Positions 29,489 to 37,759 of a stretch of DNA of 52,464 bases are shown here, in pieces. The stretch comes from Patescibacteria group bacterium (GTDB taxonomy: Bacteria > Patescibacteriota > Saccharimonadia > Saccharimonadales > Saccharimonadaceae): contig JAUPWL010000002.1 in NCBI GenBank assembly GCA_030916565.1, forward strand, positions 1 through 52,464. Reading direction: 5' to 3'. A program made the translations under genes and the position numbers. Numbering within the stretch: position 1 is the stretch's first letter; the number at the start of each line of letters is the position of its first letter. Below the pieces are notes generated by a model that saw nothing but the letters and a program-made list of their open reading frames with translations, was not told where the DNA came from and made no database searches.

Positions 29489-30508
29489 TTATGGCGCTGG
29501 GTTAAAACCATTTGGATTTTGCGATTGCCAGCGCCATGAATCTTCGCAGGCCTCTTCAATTGTCAATTCAGCTTTCCAATTAAGTTCCCTGTTCGCTTTT
29601 GCCGGGCTCGCATAACAAGCGGCAACATCACCCGGACGGCGATCGACAATTTGATAGGGAATTTCTTTACCGGCTGCCTTGCCGAGTGCTGCAATTAACT
29701 CAAGGACAGATACGCCTTTGCCGGTTGCGAGGTTATATGAATGTGCACCTGCCTTTGAGTGGTCTAAAGCTGCCGTGTGGCCTTTGGCAAGGTCGACCAC
29801 ATGTATATAGTCACGGACACCAGTGCCGTCGACCGTGTCCCAGTCGTTACCAAATACGTTAACCTTTTCCAGCTTTCCAACAGCAACCTGTGTGATATAT
29901 GGTAATAGGTTATTTGGAATGCCGCCTGGGTCTTCACCAATAGTGCCACCTTTGTGCGCACCAACTGGATTGAAGTAGCGAAGCAGGCTAACTTCGAATT
30001 CTGGATCCGATACACAAACATCCTGTAATATTTGTTCGATCATGAACTTTGTCTGCCCGTACGGGTTGGTGATACCAACGCCTACTCGACTAGTTTCGAC
30101 AAGAGGGAGTTCCTCGGGTTCTCCATAGACAGTGGCGGATGAGCTAAATACGAGCTTCTTTACGTCGTGCGCTCGCATAACTTCTAGTAATGACAACGTA
30201 GAGTTGATATTGTTACGGTAGTATTTAAGTGGTTTCTGGACTGATTCACCCACGGCTTTGAGTCCCGCGAAATGGATAACGGCGTCAAAGGTGTGTTCAG
30301 TAAATATATTTTCTAAAGATGCTGCATTACAGACATCTACCTCATAAAAAGGAATAGGATGCCCAGTAATTTTTTCTACCCGACGGAGTGATTCATTACT
30401 GCTGTTACTGAGATTGTCTACAGCGACGACGGTATGGCCAGCCTCGATTAATTCGACGATAGTATGACTACCTATGTAGCCAGTACCACCGGTAACAAGT
30501 ATATTCAT
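29489..30508 (-). CDS. galE: UDP-glucose 4-epimerase
   Basis: 339 aa; MNILVTGGTGYIGSHTIVELIEAGHTVVAVDNLSNSS, YGQTKFMIEQIL, RYFNPVGAHKGGTIGEDP. Confidence 0.95.
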   Translation of the reverse strand: MNILVTGGTGYIGSHTIVELIEAGHTVVAVDNLSNSSNESLRRVEKITGHPIPFYEVDVCNAASLENIFTEHTFDAVIHFAGLKAVGESVQKPLKYYRNNINSTLSLLEVMRAHDVKKLVFSSSATVYGEPEELPLVETSRVGVGITNPYGQTKFMIEQILQDVCVSDPEFEVSLLRYFNPVGAHKGGTIGEDPGGIPNNLLPYITQVAVGKLEKVNVFGNDWDTVDGTGVRDYIHVVDLAKGHTAALDHSKAGAHSYNLATGKGVSVLELIAALGKAAGKEIPYQIVDRRPGDVAACYASPAKANRELNWKAELTIEEACEDSWRWQSQNPNGFNPAP

Positions 30509-30564
30509 AGATACATTTTACCACCACCTGCAGCGGTTAGCTGATTCGTTGTATACTGGTTTAC

Positions 30565-31014
30565 ATGAAAATAGTAATTATCAGTGGATACTTCAACCCT
30601 CTTCACGGCGGTCACCTAGATATGATAGAGGCGGCAAGAGAAATGGGGGACAAACTAATCTGTGTCGTCAACAATGACAAACAGCAGGTACTAAAGAAGG
30701 GTAAGGTTATTCTCGACGAAGAAAACCGCCTGAGGCTTGTGGGCGCGCTACGAGCGGTTGACGAGGCTGTGCTGTCTATCGACGAAGAACCTCCAGTTAT
30801 TAATACACTACAGATGATTGCCAAGAAATATCCAGATGACGAGTTGATATTTGCCAACGGTGGGGATCGAGATAGCGAAAAGGTCATACCAGAGACTTAT
30901 GTATGTAATCAGTACGGCATAAAGACGGTGTTCGGCGTAGGAACGCACGTACGTGGACTTGTGAAACCTGATTCATCGACACGAATCAATCAAGCGCTTG
31001 GTCACGAAAAATAG
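30565..31014 (+). CDS. Cytidylyltransferase-like nucleotidyltransferase
   Basis: 149 aa; ISGYFNPLHGGHLDMIEAAREMGDKLICVVNND (HxGH-type motif). Confidence 0.8.
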   Translation: MKIVIISGYFNPLHGGHLDMIEAAREMGDKLICVVNNDKQQVLKKGKVILDEENRLRLVGALRAVDEAVLSIDEEPPVINTLQMIAKKYPDDELIFANGGDRDSEKVIPETYVCNQYGIKTVFGVGTHVRGLVKPDSSTRINQALGHEK

Positions 31015-31015
31015 G

Positions 31016-31783
31016 CTATTCAGGTTTGCGAGCGATTACGATACCGTGATTGCGCTTGGCAAATGTTGCTAGATAACCAGCGGTTAGTCCACGGACAACG
31101 GAATTGTTGCGGATTCTGCCAACAGGGCCACTTCGTTGTTTGTAGAGCGCTCGATGGGTGATTGCAGGGTAAGCATATGTCTTGATGGAAGAAAATCCAA
31201 CCTCTGCTATGAATGACCGCAGCAATTTAGGCGGCATATCCTTTTCGTTAACACCATACTTAGCCACTGCTTCAATCGACGATGGGGATTTGCTGTGGCC
31301 AACGCCGGGCTCACAGGCAATCAATAGGCCGCCCGGTTTGAGTGCACGATAAGCAGCAAGAAGTGCTGCGACTTCACTCTCGGCATGATGGAGTGAATCA
31401 AAGAATATCGCCGCATCAAATTCATCATGGTGGCTGATTTCGTCGTAGTCTTTGGTTTCAAACTTAAGATTAGTGATATCGCTAAAGTGCTTTTTGGCCG
31501 CACGGATTGCATCGGGAGAGATATCGATACCCGTCACATCGTAGCCGGCCTTTGCATAGAAAGAGCTTGTCCAGCCAGATCCACACCCGAGGTCGATAAT
31601 TTTTGCTGGTGGATGGGGAAGTAGTGAAAACACAGCAGCGATGTCGTGTAATAACGACCCAACATTGATAGGGTCTGAAAACGGTTTATGTAGCGTAAAG
31701 ATGACTCCGTCTTTGCCGATTTTTTTGAAGTACTCTCGCTCGCCTTGTTTTGCCATGTCATCCATTGTACAACACGTAAACAA
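31016..31783 (-). CDS. Class I SAM-dependent methyltransferase
   Basis: 255 aa; IIDLGCGSGWTSSFYAKAGYDVTGIDISPDAIRAAK; start may be an internal Met (MDDMAKQ/MAKQ). Confidence 0.88.
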   Translation of the reverse strand: MFTCCTMDDMAKQGEREYFKKIGKDGVIFTLHKPFSDPINVGSLLHDIAAVFSLLPHPPAKIIDLGCGSGWTSSFYAKAGYDVTGIDISPDAIRAAKKHFSDITNLKFETKDYDEISHHDEFDAAIFFDSLHHAESEVAALLAAYRALKPGGLLIACEPGVGHSKSPSSIEAVAKYGVNEKDMPPKLLRSFIAEVGFSSIKTYAYPAITHRALYKQRSGPVGRIRNNSVVRGLTAGYLATFAKRNHGIVIARKPE

Positions 31784-31850
31784 GGCTCTTTATTGTATAA
31801 TTGTGTATACATATAGCGCCTATGCGCATTACGATGGAGGACAAACACAT

Positions 31851-33665
31851 ATGTGCGGAATAGTCGGATACATTGGCAGCAAAGAAGCACAAGGCGTACT
31901 ACTGGGCGGTCTACGACGACTCGAATATCGTGGCTACGACAGCTCGGGTATCGTGACACTTGGAGACAGGTCAACTCTCCTCCGCGCCAAAGGCAAGGTT
32001 GCCGAACTCGAGGCAAAGGTGACGGAAAACAAGACGATCGATGGCGTCGGTATTGGTCATACTCGCTGGGCGACGCATGGCGTGCCGAGCGAAGAAAACG
32101 CCCATCCGCACAAATCCGGTGATATTTATCTGGTGCACAACGGCATCATTGAAAACTACAAAGAACTGAAAAAAGAGCTAAAAGACCACGAGTTCGTTAG
32201 CCAAACCGATACAGAGGTTTTGGCTGCACTCATCAATTCACTGTATGACAACGAAACCTCGCTAGAGTCTGCAGTGACTCAGGCATTGCAGTTGGTTGAT
32301 GGTACATATGGCATCGCCGTACTGTCGACGCGTGAACCGGAAAAGATTGTTGTCGCACGCAGCGGCAGCCCGTTGATTATTGGTGTTGGCAAGGACGAAA
32401 CTGTTATCGCCAGTGATGCGTCGGCGCTGATCGGGCACACTGAAAACGCTATTTATTTGAACGACGGCGAGATTGCCGTTTGTCGTGCCGGTTCGGTCGA
32501 TCTGACAGACCTGTCATCACAGCCGCTGAGCGCCAAGGTTGAAAAGATCGAGGCCGACATGTCAGCGATTCAGAAACAGGGTTACGACCATTTCTTGTTA
32601 AAAGAAATTATGGAACAGCCAACCACATTGCAGTCGACACTAAACGGACGTGTTGATCCCAAAGAAAACCGCGCAATGCTGGGCGGTCTGAACATGACCC
32701 AGGCGGAATTGCGCCAAATCGAACACGTCGTCATTATCGGATGCGGTACGGCGTACTATGCCGGAATGCTGGCGTCGTACTATCTGGAGCAATTAGTCGA
32801 TGGCCTGACCGTTGATGTCGAGATCGCGTCAGAACTTCGTTACCGTTCGTTCCATCTGCCGAAAAACAGCGTGGCGCTAATCGTCAGCCAGTCCGGCGAA
32901 ACTGCCGACACACTGGCGTGTCTGCGCGAAATCAAACGCCGCGGCGTCAAAACACTTGGTGTGATTAACGCTGTTGGTTCGACAATCGCACGTGAAGTTG
33001 ATGGCGGTGTCTATGTCCACGCAGGTCCGGAGATCTCTGTTGCCAGCACCAAGGCGTTTACGTCGCAGGTGGCTGCTATGACCGTATTTGGCGTGCAGTT
33101 GGCGCAGGCAAAAGGCGCAGGCGTGCAGGAACTGAACCAGTACATTAACGAACTGGCCGACCTGCCAGACGAAATCGAAAAGGTGCTTGCAGCCCATCGG
33201 GACGAGATCAAAGAAGTCGCCGCCAAATATACCAAATATGATCATGCACTATTCCTGGGTCGCGACACGCTATATCCGGCAGCCCTCGAAGGCGCATTGA
33301 AACTGAAAGAAATTAGTTATATCCAGGCCGAAGGCTATGCGGGCGGGGAATTGAAACACGGTCCGTTAGCACTAATCGACGATCGATTCTTTGAAGTCAT
33401 GTTGCTGCAAGACAACTGGCTATTCGACAAAGGTGTCAGTAACCTGGCCGAAGTAAACGCACGTGGCGGACACGTGGTCGTAATCACCAACAGCACCAAA
33501 CAAATCGACGCCGAAACAATCGTCCGTGTTGATACCAAACTAGATGCGCTAGTGCCGGTTGTGTTGAATGTCATCCAACAACTATTTGCATATTATGTCG
33601 CCGTCGCACGCGGCAACGACGTCGACCAGCCAAGGAATTTGGCGAAGAGCGTTACGGTCGAGTAG
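31851..33665 (+). CDS. glmS: Glutamine--fructose-6-phosphate aminotransferase (isomerizing)
   Basis: 604 aa from MCGIVGYIGSKEAQ (mature Cys2); ORF track over-extends start to 31641. SIS domains, C-terminus DVDQPRNLAKSVTVE. Confidence 0.97.
   Translation: MCGIVGYIGSKEAQGVLLGGLRRLEYRGYDSSGIVTLGDRSTLLRAKGKVAELEAKVTENKTIDGVGIGHTRWATHGVPSEENAHPHKSGDIYLVHNGIIENYKELKKELKDHEFVSQTDTEVLAALINSLYDNETSLESAVTQALQLVDGTYGIAVLSTREPEKIVVARSGSPLIIGVGKDETVIASDASALIGHTENAIYLNDGEIAVCRAGSVDLTDLSSQPLSAKVEKIEADMSAIQKQGYDHFLLKEIMEQPTTLQSTLNGRVDPKENRAMLGGLNMTQAELRQIEHVVIIGCGTAYYAGMLASYYLEQLVDGLTVDVEIASELRYRSFHLPKNSVALIVSQSGETADTLACLREIKRRGVKTLGVINAVGSTIAREVDGGVYVHAGPEISVASTKAFTSQVAAMTVFGVQLAQAKGAGVQELNQYINELADLPDEIEKVLAAHRDEIKEVAAKYTKYDHALFLGRDTLYPAALEGALKLKEISYIQAEGYAGGELKHGPLALIDDRFFEVMLLQDNWLFDKGVSNLAEVNARGGHVVVITNSTKQIDAETIVRVDTKLDALVPVVLNVIQQLFAYYVAVARGNDVDQPRNLAKSVTVE
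33623..33665 (+). repeat. Direct repeat copy 1: glmS 3' terminus
   Basis: CGACCAGCCAAGGAATTTGGCGAAGAGCGTTACGGTCGAGTAG; matched at 34137-34178. Confidence 0.95.
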
Positions 33666-33685
33666 TCAAGACCGAGCAAACTTTA

Positions 33686-33715
33686 TTGACAATAACGCTT
33701 ATGTTGTGATATACT
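33686..33715 (+). promoter_or_regulatory. Sigma70-like promoter of candidate sRNA
   Basis: TTGACA (33686-33691), 18-bp spacer, TATACT (33710-33715). Confidence 0.75.
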
Positions 33716-33720
33716 ATTTA

Positions 33721-33788
33721 ATGTAATCAGTTATATTGCAAGGCCTTGACGGCAAAAAAGAGACACCCAGACGGGTGCCTTTTTTGTT
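33721..33788 (+). ncRNA. Candidate small RNA ending in intrinsic terminator
   Basis: No CDS between promoter and terminator; contains CAAGGCCTTGACGG (33739-33752), complementary to anticodon arm of the adjacent tRNA-like gene. Confidence 0.55.
33754..33788. terminator. Bidirectional intrinsic terminator shared by convergent sRNA and tRNA-like transcripts
   Basis: AAAAAAGAG-a-CACCC-AGAC-GGGTG-c-CTTTTTT. Confidence 0.8.
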
Positions 33789-33827
33789 GAATAATTTTAT
33801 CGGTAGGCGTGGTCTAGCTCCTACCTT

Positions 33828-33914
33828 TGGTAACCGTGGTCGGACTCGAACCGACACGGGCTTGCGCCCAAGGCCTTGACGGGGTCTTGCGTATACCACT
33901 TTCGCCACACGGTC
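33828..33914 (-). tRNA. Class II (Leu-type) tRNA or tRNA-like RNA with atypical anticodon loop
   Basis: GACCGTG TG GCGAAAGTGGTATACGC A AGACC CCGTCAA GGCCT + variable arm GGGC-GCAA-GCCC + GTCGG TTCGAGT CCGAC + CACGGTT ACCA; encoded CCA. Loop geometry gives GTC at 34-36 with C33. Confidence 0.75.
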
Positions 33915-34136
33915 CCCTGCTCTTAGGACATTGTGCGGGCTCATCGGTTACCAATAAATATATTATCATGTACGTAATGCTTATGCAAGTATAGCATAAA
34001 CACTATTTAAGCACATTTGCAACAACAGAAAATAGGGTAAACCACCTCTGTTAAAAATTGCAGAAATAAAACAAATATTTTTCAATATGTAAATATTTCA
34101 TACGATTCAACAGTAAATATAAATAAAAAAATGCGA

Positions 34137-34178
34137 CGACCAGCAAGGAATTTGGCGAAGAGCGTTACTGTTGAGTAG
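34137..34178 (+). repeat. Direct repeat copy 2: displaced/duplicated glmS 3' terminus
   Basis: CGACCAGC-AAGGAATTTGGCGAAGAGCGTTACTGTTGAGTAG; one deletion and two synonymous changes relative to glmS end (RNLAKSVTVE* preserved). Confidence 0.95.
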
Positions 34179-34183
34179 AAAAG

Positions 34184-34513
34184 CTAAAAGGTAAAACGAT
34201 CGGGACCCATAGAGAAGCCATAAACAATATACGCGTAGAAAAGGAGTATGATGCTAAAGACGATTCCTAATATTGCAAAAATCCTCTGCGATCCTTTTAT
34301 GCCACGCGACAATAATATACATTCACCAATAAAACCTGCGATGGCGGTAATTGTTGCAACTGCGACGTTGAGACCGATAGTTGATGATCTTGGTCCAGAA
34401 AGCACAGGTCCAACCATGAAGAAGTAAAAAGGTAGCCAGATGACCGGCAATAGCGTTAACTTTTTGGACGATATGATATCGCTGTCTCTTTTATCTCTAC
34501 TATTTTTCGACAT
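34184..34513 (-). CDS. Small multi-pass membrane protein, unknown function
   Basis: 109 aa; about three hydrophobic helices. Confidence 0.6.
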   Translation of the reverse strand: MSKNSRDKRDSDIISSKKLTLLPVIWLPFYFFMVGPVLSGPRSSTIGLNVAVATITAIAGFIGECILLSRGIKGSQRIFAILGIVFSIILLFYAYIVYGFSMGPDRFTF

Positions 34514-34844
34514 TCATGCCTTGGTTTTCGGCGTCTTGTGTTGTTCGTAGGCCCGCAGCGCTAGCCTCTGAAGGAGTGCAGTAGTAAGTTTCGTAGCCGA
34601 GCCTAAAGGGCTCAAAGCCTTTTGTTTCTTCATACCAAGCAATTCCCGCACCGGGCGCTGTACGAAACTTGACAGGCCTTTGTCCACAAGACAGCCACTT
34701 GCTGTAAAATCTATAATTTCCACCAAGCGGCGAGGCATCAAATAATACAATAAGACTAGCAACCAATAAAAATGCTACTAGAGATTTTTTCCGTATATTA
34801 AGTCTATATATTATATTATTCTGATTTTGCAATTTATTCTGCAT
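34500..34844 (-). CDS. Small secreted/membrane-anchored protein, unknown function
   Basis: 114 aa; N-terminal hydrophobic segment, 14-nt overlap with downstream gene. Confidence 0.55.
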   Translation of the reverse strand: MQNKLQNQNNIIYRLNIRKKSLVAFLLVASLIVLFDASPLGGNYRFYSKWLSCGQRPVKFRTAPGAGIAWYEETKGFEPFRLGYETYYCTPSEASAAGLRTTQDAENQGMNVEK

Positions 34845-34861
34845 AAGATACTACTGAACGC

Positions 34862-37525
34862 TTATTTATATAATTCTCTTTTAATAATATAAAGCACAAA
34901 CATAATAATAGTAATAGCTGGAACCAGTAGAATGACTAATGAGTTTGAATTTAATAATATATTTCGTTCACCTTTATCTCTTGAATCGGACAATTTATTT
35001 ACAGTCGCAACATTTTGCCTGGACGTAGAATTCACCTCAATTTTAGGTCCGCATATATCTTCGACTGCAGAGAATGCAATACCGCTGTTAGGCGGCGTAA
35101 TGTACGCGCAAGGATCTGTAGCATCTGATATTCCGTCTTCATCATGGTCGCTTGGATTGGTGCCTCGAACTTCGATAATTTGATACAGGTCTATCGGTTT
35201 GCCAGAGTATGATTCACCAGACACTACAAGTGTGTGGATACCTGCGGGGACAATTTCTGGGATGACTATATCTTTAGTAAAGCCTCCATCGTTATCGACG
35301 GAGAGAGTGCCAAGATCTATAGGGTCTGAATAAAGTTTAATATTAGCGACCGATCCTGGTCGAAGCTCGTATTGACTGGCCACTATTGTGCTGTTTGACC
35401 TCTTTATTATCGGCTCACTGATCAACTTTTTGGCACGTACAAGTTTATTGTATCCGAGCATCGAGTTGGTAAAATATTCTGTCGGCTGAGGTTCGTTTGT
35501 GCCAACCTCCCTAGTCTGAGAATAGGGGTAATCAACAGGACTGACGCTAGCAAGCTGTTTTATTAAAGTTTGTGCGATTTTTTGATGCCCCTGTGCATTA
35601 GGATGAAACGTAGAGGAAAATAATTCCGTCTTAAATCCTATATCGGATGTTCCAGTGACATATCCTTTACTTTCACATAGTTTGCCACCATCGAGACTAT
35701 CCTCTAAATCTATGTAAACGACACCAGTTTTTTCAGCAACGGACCTAATCACTTTATTCATGTAAGTAACCCCTTCGGCTATCATATGACGCTCATTCGA
35801 ATCAATTAGTCCGGCGTTTGCTCCACAGTAGGCAGTGCCGTCACTAATAAATTGGGGGTACCCAAGATAATAAATTTTAGTGCTTGGGGAGTGTAAATGT
35901 ATTAACTCAATAAGGGACAATAGCTGCCCGTATGACTGCTTAATTGTCTGACCCAGTAGACCGCGTAGTTGATTAGAGTCTGCATATGAACAGGTAAAGA
36001 AGCTATGTGCACATTCGTCCAAAATGGGGCCAAACTTTACATCGTTGCCACCAATAGTCATTGTGATTGATGCCGGCTTGTATTTAATAATAAATTCAAG
36101 TTGACTTGCGTAGCCTGGTATAAATGCATCTTTGGCAATTGTTTGTTTAGTTATGCGCTCTTCCGCGGAGTATTTACTTAGCCTGCCACCTTGACCTAGA
36201 TATTTTTCACTACCGCCGATGTCAAGCGTAACTGCGCCTGAGCATGCTATAGATTTCATCTTTGGTGACGAAAAATGATAGTGATTTTTGATTAAAAACG
36301 GATATGATCTTTCACTTATATGGCAGCCTCCAAAGTAATCTGTGCCGGGAAGATAATAGGATGTACCATTCTCTCTATTTTCTATATCGCCTTCGCCACT
36401 GGAGTATGAGTCGCCAAGTGCAAGATAATCTAGGGTTTCTGGTGCGGTATAGTTGGCTGCGCGTAGGCTAATGTGATGGATCGGGTCGGTCGAATTGGAC
36501 GCGTAGAAACTGATTTCGCCACCATCATCGTTAAAACGTGGTTGATACGCCGCTGTCATGTTCGGCATGTATGTATTGTTCGCGGGGTCGTTCATAGGTG
36601 CGGCAAGAAACAGCGCAGGGCATTCGGTTGTCAGTTGGCCTTGTCTTTCCAGTGTATTTAGTTGTGCGGGATCTGACGGAACGGTATAGCCGCAGTCTGG
36701 TGTTAATTCAAAAATTGCATTGCTGGTGTTGCGGCCGAATATTGCGACGTTGCGGCCATCATTAGACACATCGATTTCCATATCGGGTGCAGAGCCCGGG
36801 GCGGAGTAATTTGTTTTGAGGTACAAGAATTTAACGGTTTGCCCAGTGTCCATGTCCATGCGGTACATTCCACGACCGACCAGTTCGAATACAAGCCATT
36901 TGTCATTTTGCGAGCGTTGGAGATATTTAGTCGTAGAGCGGAAATCATCGGTGGTAAAACGGTCGGTCAGGATTTCATCAGGAGACTGCTCGCCGGTAAA
37001 ATATGTTTCCACCCGCAAATTAGGGAGTGTGATGCGCTGCATGTGCAACCGTTTAACGAAGTCTTTGAACATAAAAACTTTGCCATCACCGTATGTACCG
37101 GGGGACTGGATGCTAATCAGGTAGTCGCGGCTGGGCATATAAACACAGCCATAAAAACAGGTGGCGCCACTGTTGATAACGTGCGCATTTGATTCACCGC
37201 CAAAGCTGACGGCCAGTTTGCCATCGTCACCTCCGAACAGCTGGTAATTGTCACCACTACCGATCAAACATTCGGTGTTGTATTGCCTTGACTGGTCTTC
37301 GACGCCTTCGATTTTGCGTTGGTCTCGTATGCTTTGGAATTTTGATGCACACATGTTATTCCAGTCATCATTAGGACTAACTTCGTCTGAATATACTGTT
37401 GTCGGGATGCCGGTCGTCCACGACCATGAATCGGCACGGGCCATATTTAACATGAAAAGTGAAAGAACGACCATAGAAATAGTCGCCAATAGAGCAATAT
37501 TGCGGTGGACAATCAACTTCTTCAT
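34862..37525 (-). CDS. Large surface SGNH/GDSL hydrolase with N-terminal propeller-like region and C-terminal TM anchor
   Basis: 887 aa; signal peptide; LDYLALGDSYSSGEGD, ITMTIGGNDVKFGPIL, FHPNAQGHQKIA (GDS / GxND / DxxH-like blocks); DHDEDGISDATDPC Ca-type repeat; C-terminal TM + KRELYK. Confidence 0.85.
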   Translation of the reverse strand: MKKLIVHRNIALLATISMVVLSLFMLNMARADSWSWTTGIPTTVYSDEVSPNDDWNNMCASKFQSIRDQRKIEGVEDQSRQYNTECLIGSGDNYQLFGGDDGKLAVSFGGESNAHVINSGATCFYGCVYMPSRDYLISIQSPGTYGDGKVFMFKDFVKRLHMQRITLPNLRVETYFTGEQSPDEILTDRFTTDDFRSTTKYLQRSQNDKWLVFELVGRGMYRMDMDTGQTVKFLYLKTNYSAPGSAPDMEIDVSNDGRNVAIFGRNTSNAIFELTPDCGYTVPSDPAQLNTLERQGQLTTECPALFLAAPMNDPANNTYMPNMTAAYQPRFNDDGGEISFYASNSTDPIHHISLRAANYTAPETLDYLALGDSYSSGEGDIENRENGTSYYLPGTDYFGGCHISERSYPFLIKNHYHFSSPKMKSIACSGAVTLDIGGSEKYLGQGGRLSKYSAEERITKQTIAKDAFIPGYASQLEFIIKYKPASITMTIGGNDVKFGPILDECAHSFFTCSYADSNQLRGLLGQTIKQSYGQLLSLIELIHLHSPSTKIYYLGYPQFISDGTAYCGANAGLIDSNERHMIAEGVTYMNKVIRSVAEKTGVVYIDLEDSLDGGKLCESKGYVTGTSDIGFKTELFSSTFHPNAQGHQKIAQTLIKQLASVSPVDYPYSQTREVGTNEPQPTEYFTNSMLGYNKLVRAKKLISEPIIKRSNSTIVASQYELRPGSVANIKLYSDPIDLGTLSVDNDGGFTKDIVIPEIVPAGIHTLVVSGESYSGKPIDLYQIIEVRGTNPSDHDEDGISDATDPCAYITPPNSGIAFSAVEDICGPKIEVNSTSRQNVATVNKLSDSRDKGERNILLNSNSLVILLVPAITIIMFVLYIIKRELYK

Positions 37526-37637
37526 CTGGGGTCATTATACACAAAACTTGTTAAATGTGTTAAAAAATACTTAAAATAAGTTTATAATTCTTATACTTAA
37601 AATTCTAAGTTTGACCACGACACTGACCGCTAAATAC

Positions 37638-37646
37638 TTATCCACA
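37638..37646 (+). promoter_or_regulatory. Perfect DnaA-box sequence upstream of sRNA promoter
   Basis: TTATCCACA. Confidence 0.3.
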
Positions 37647-37661
37647 TTGCCAGACAATGAA

Positions 37662-37690
37662 TTGACATACATTTCAATAGCTGATATACT
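37662..37690 (+). promoter_or_regulatory. Consensus sigma70-like promoter
   Basis: TTGACA - 17 bp - TATACT. Confidence 0.8.
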
Positions 37691-37696
37691 ACGTAT

Positions 37697-37759
37697 GTAG
37701 ATGGAAAGCGTGGATTGGTCCCTGGTGACCGTAGGATCCAAAGCGCCATCTATTTTTTA
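37697..37759 (+). ncRNA. Candidate structured small RNA with terminal stem and U-tract
   Basis: TAGATGG/CCATCTA closing stem, symmetric AAAGCG internal loops, TGGAT/ATCCA stem, GGTC-CCTGGT-GACC hairpin, then ATTTTTT; no ORF. Confidence 0.65.

Noticed and set aside
31641-31850. N-terminal extension of glmS in the ORF track
   Set aside because: GlmS needs Cys immediately after the initiator Met; MCGIVGYIG at 31851 has an upstream GGAGG.
33714-33944. 76-aa minus-strand ORF over the glmS-downstream island
   Set aside because: Runs through the tRNA-like gene and the terminator; RNA structures explain the sequence better.
33686-34178. Tn7-like transposon at glmS
   Set aside because: No Tn7-like transposase genes or terminal repeats seen near glmS; the duplicated segment includes the glmS coding end, unlike the Tn7 5-bp target duplication downstream of the gene.
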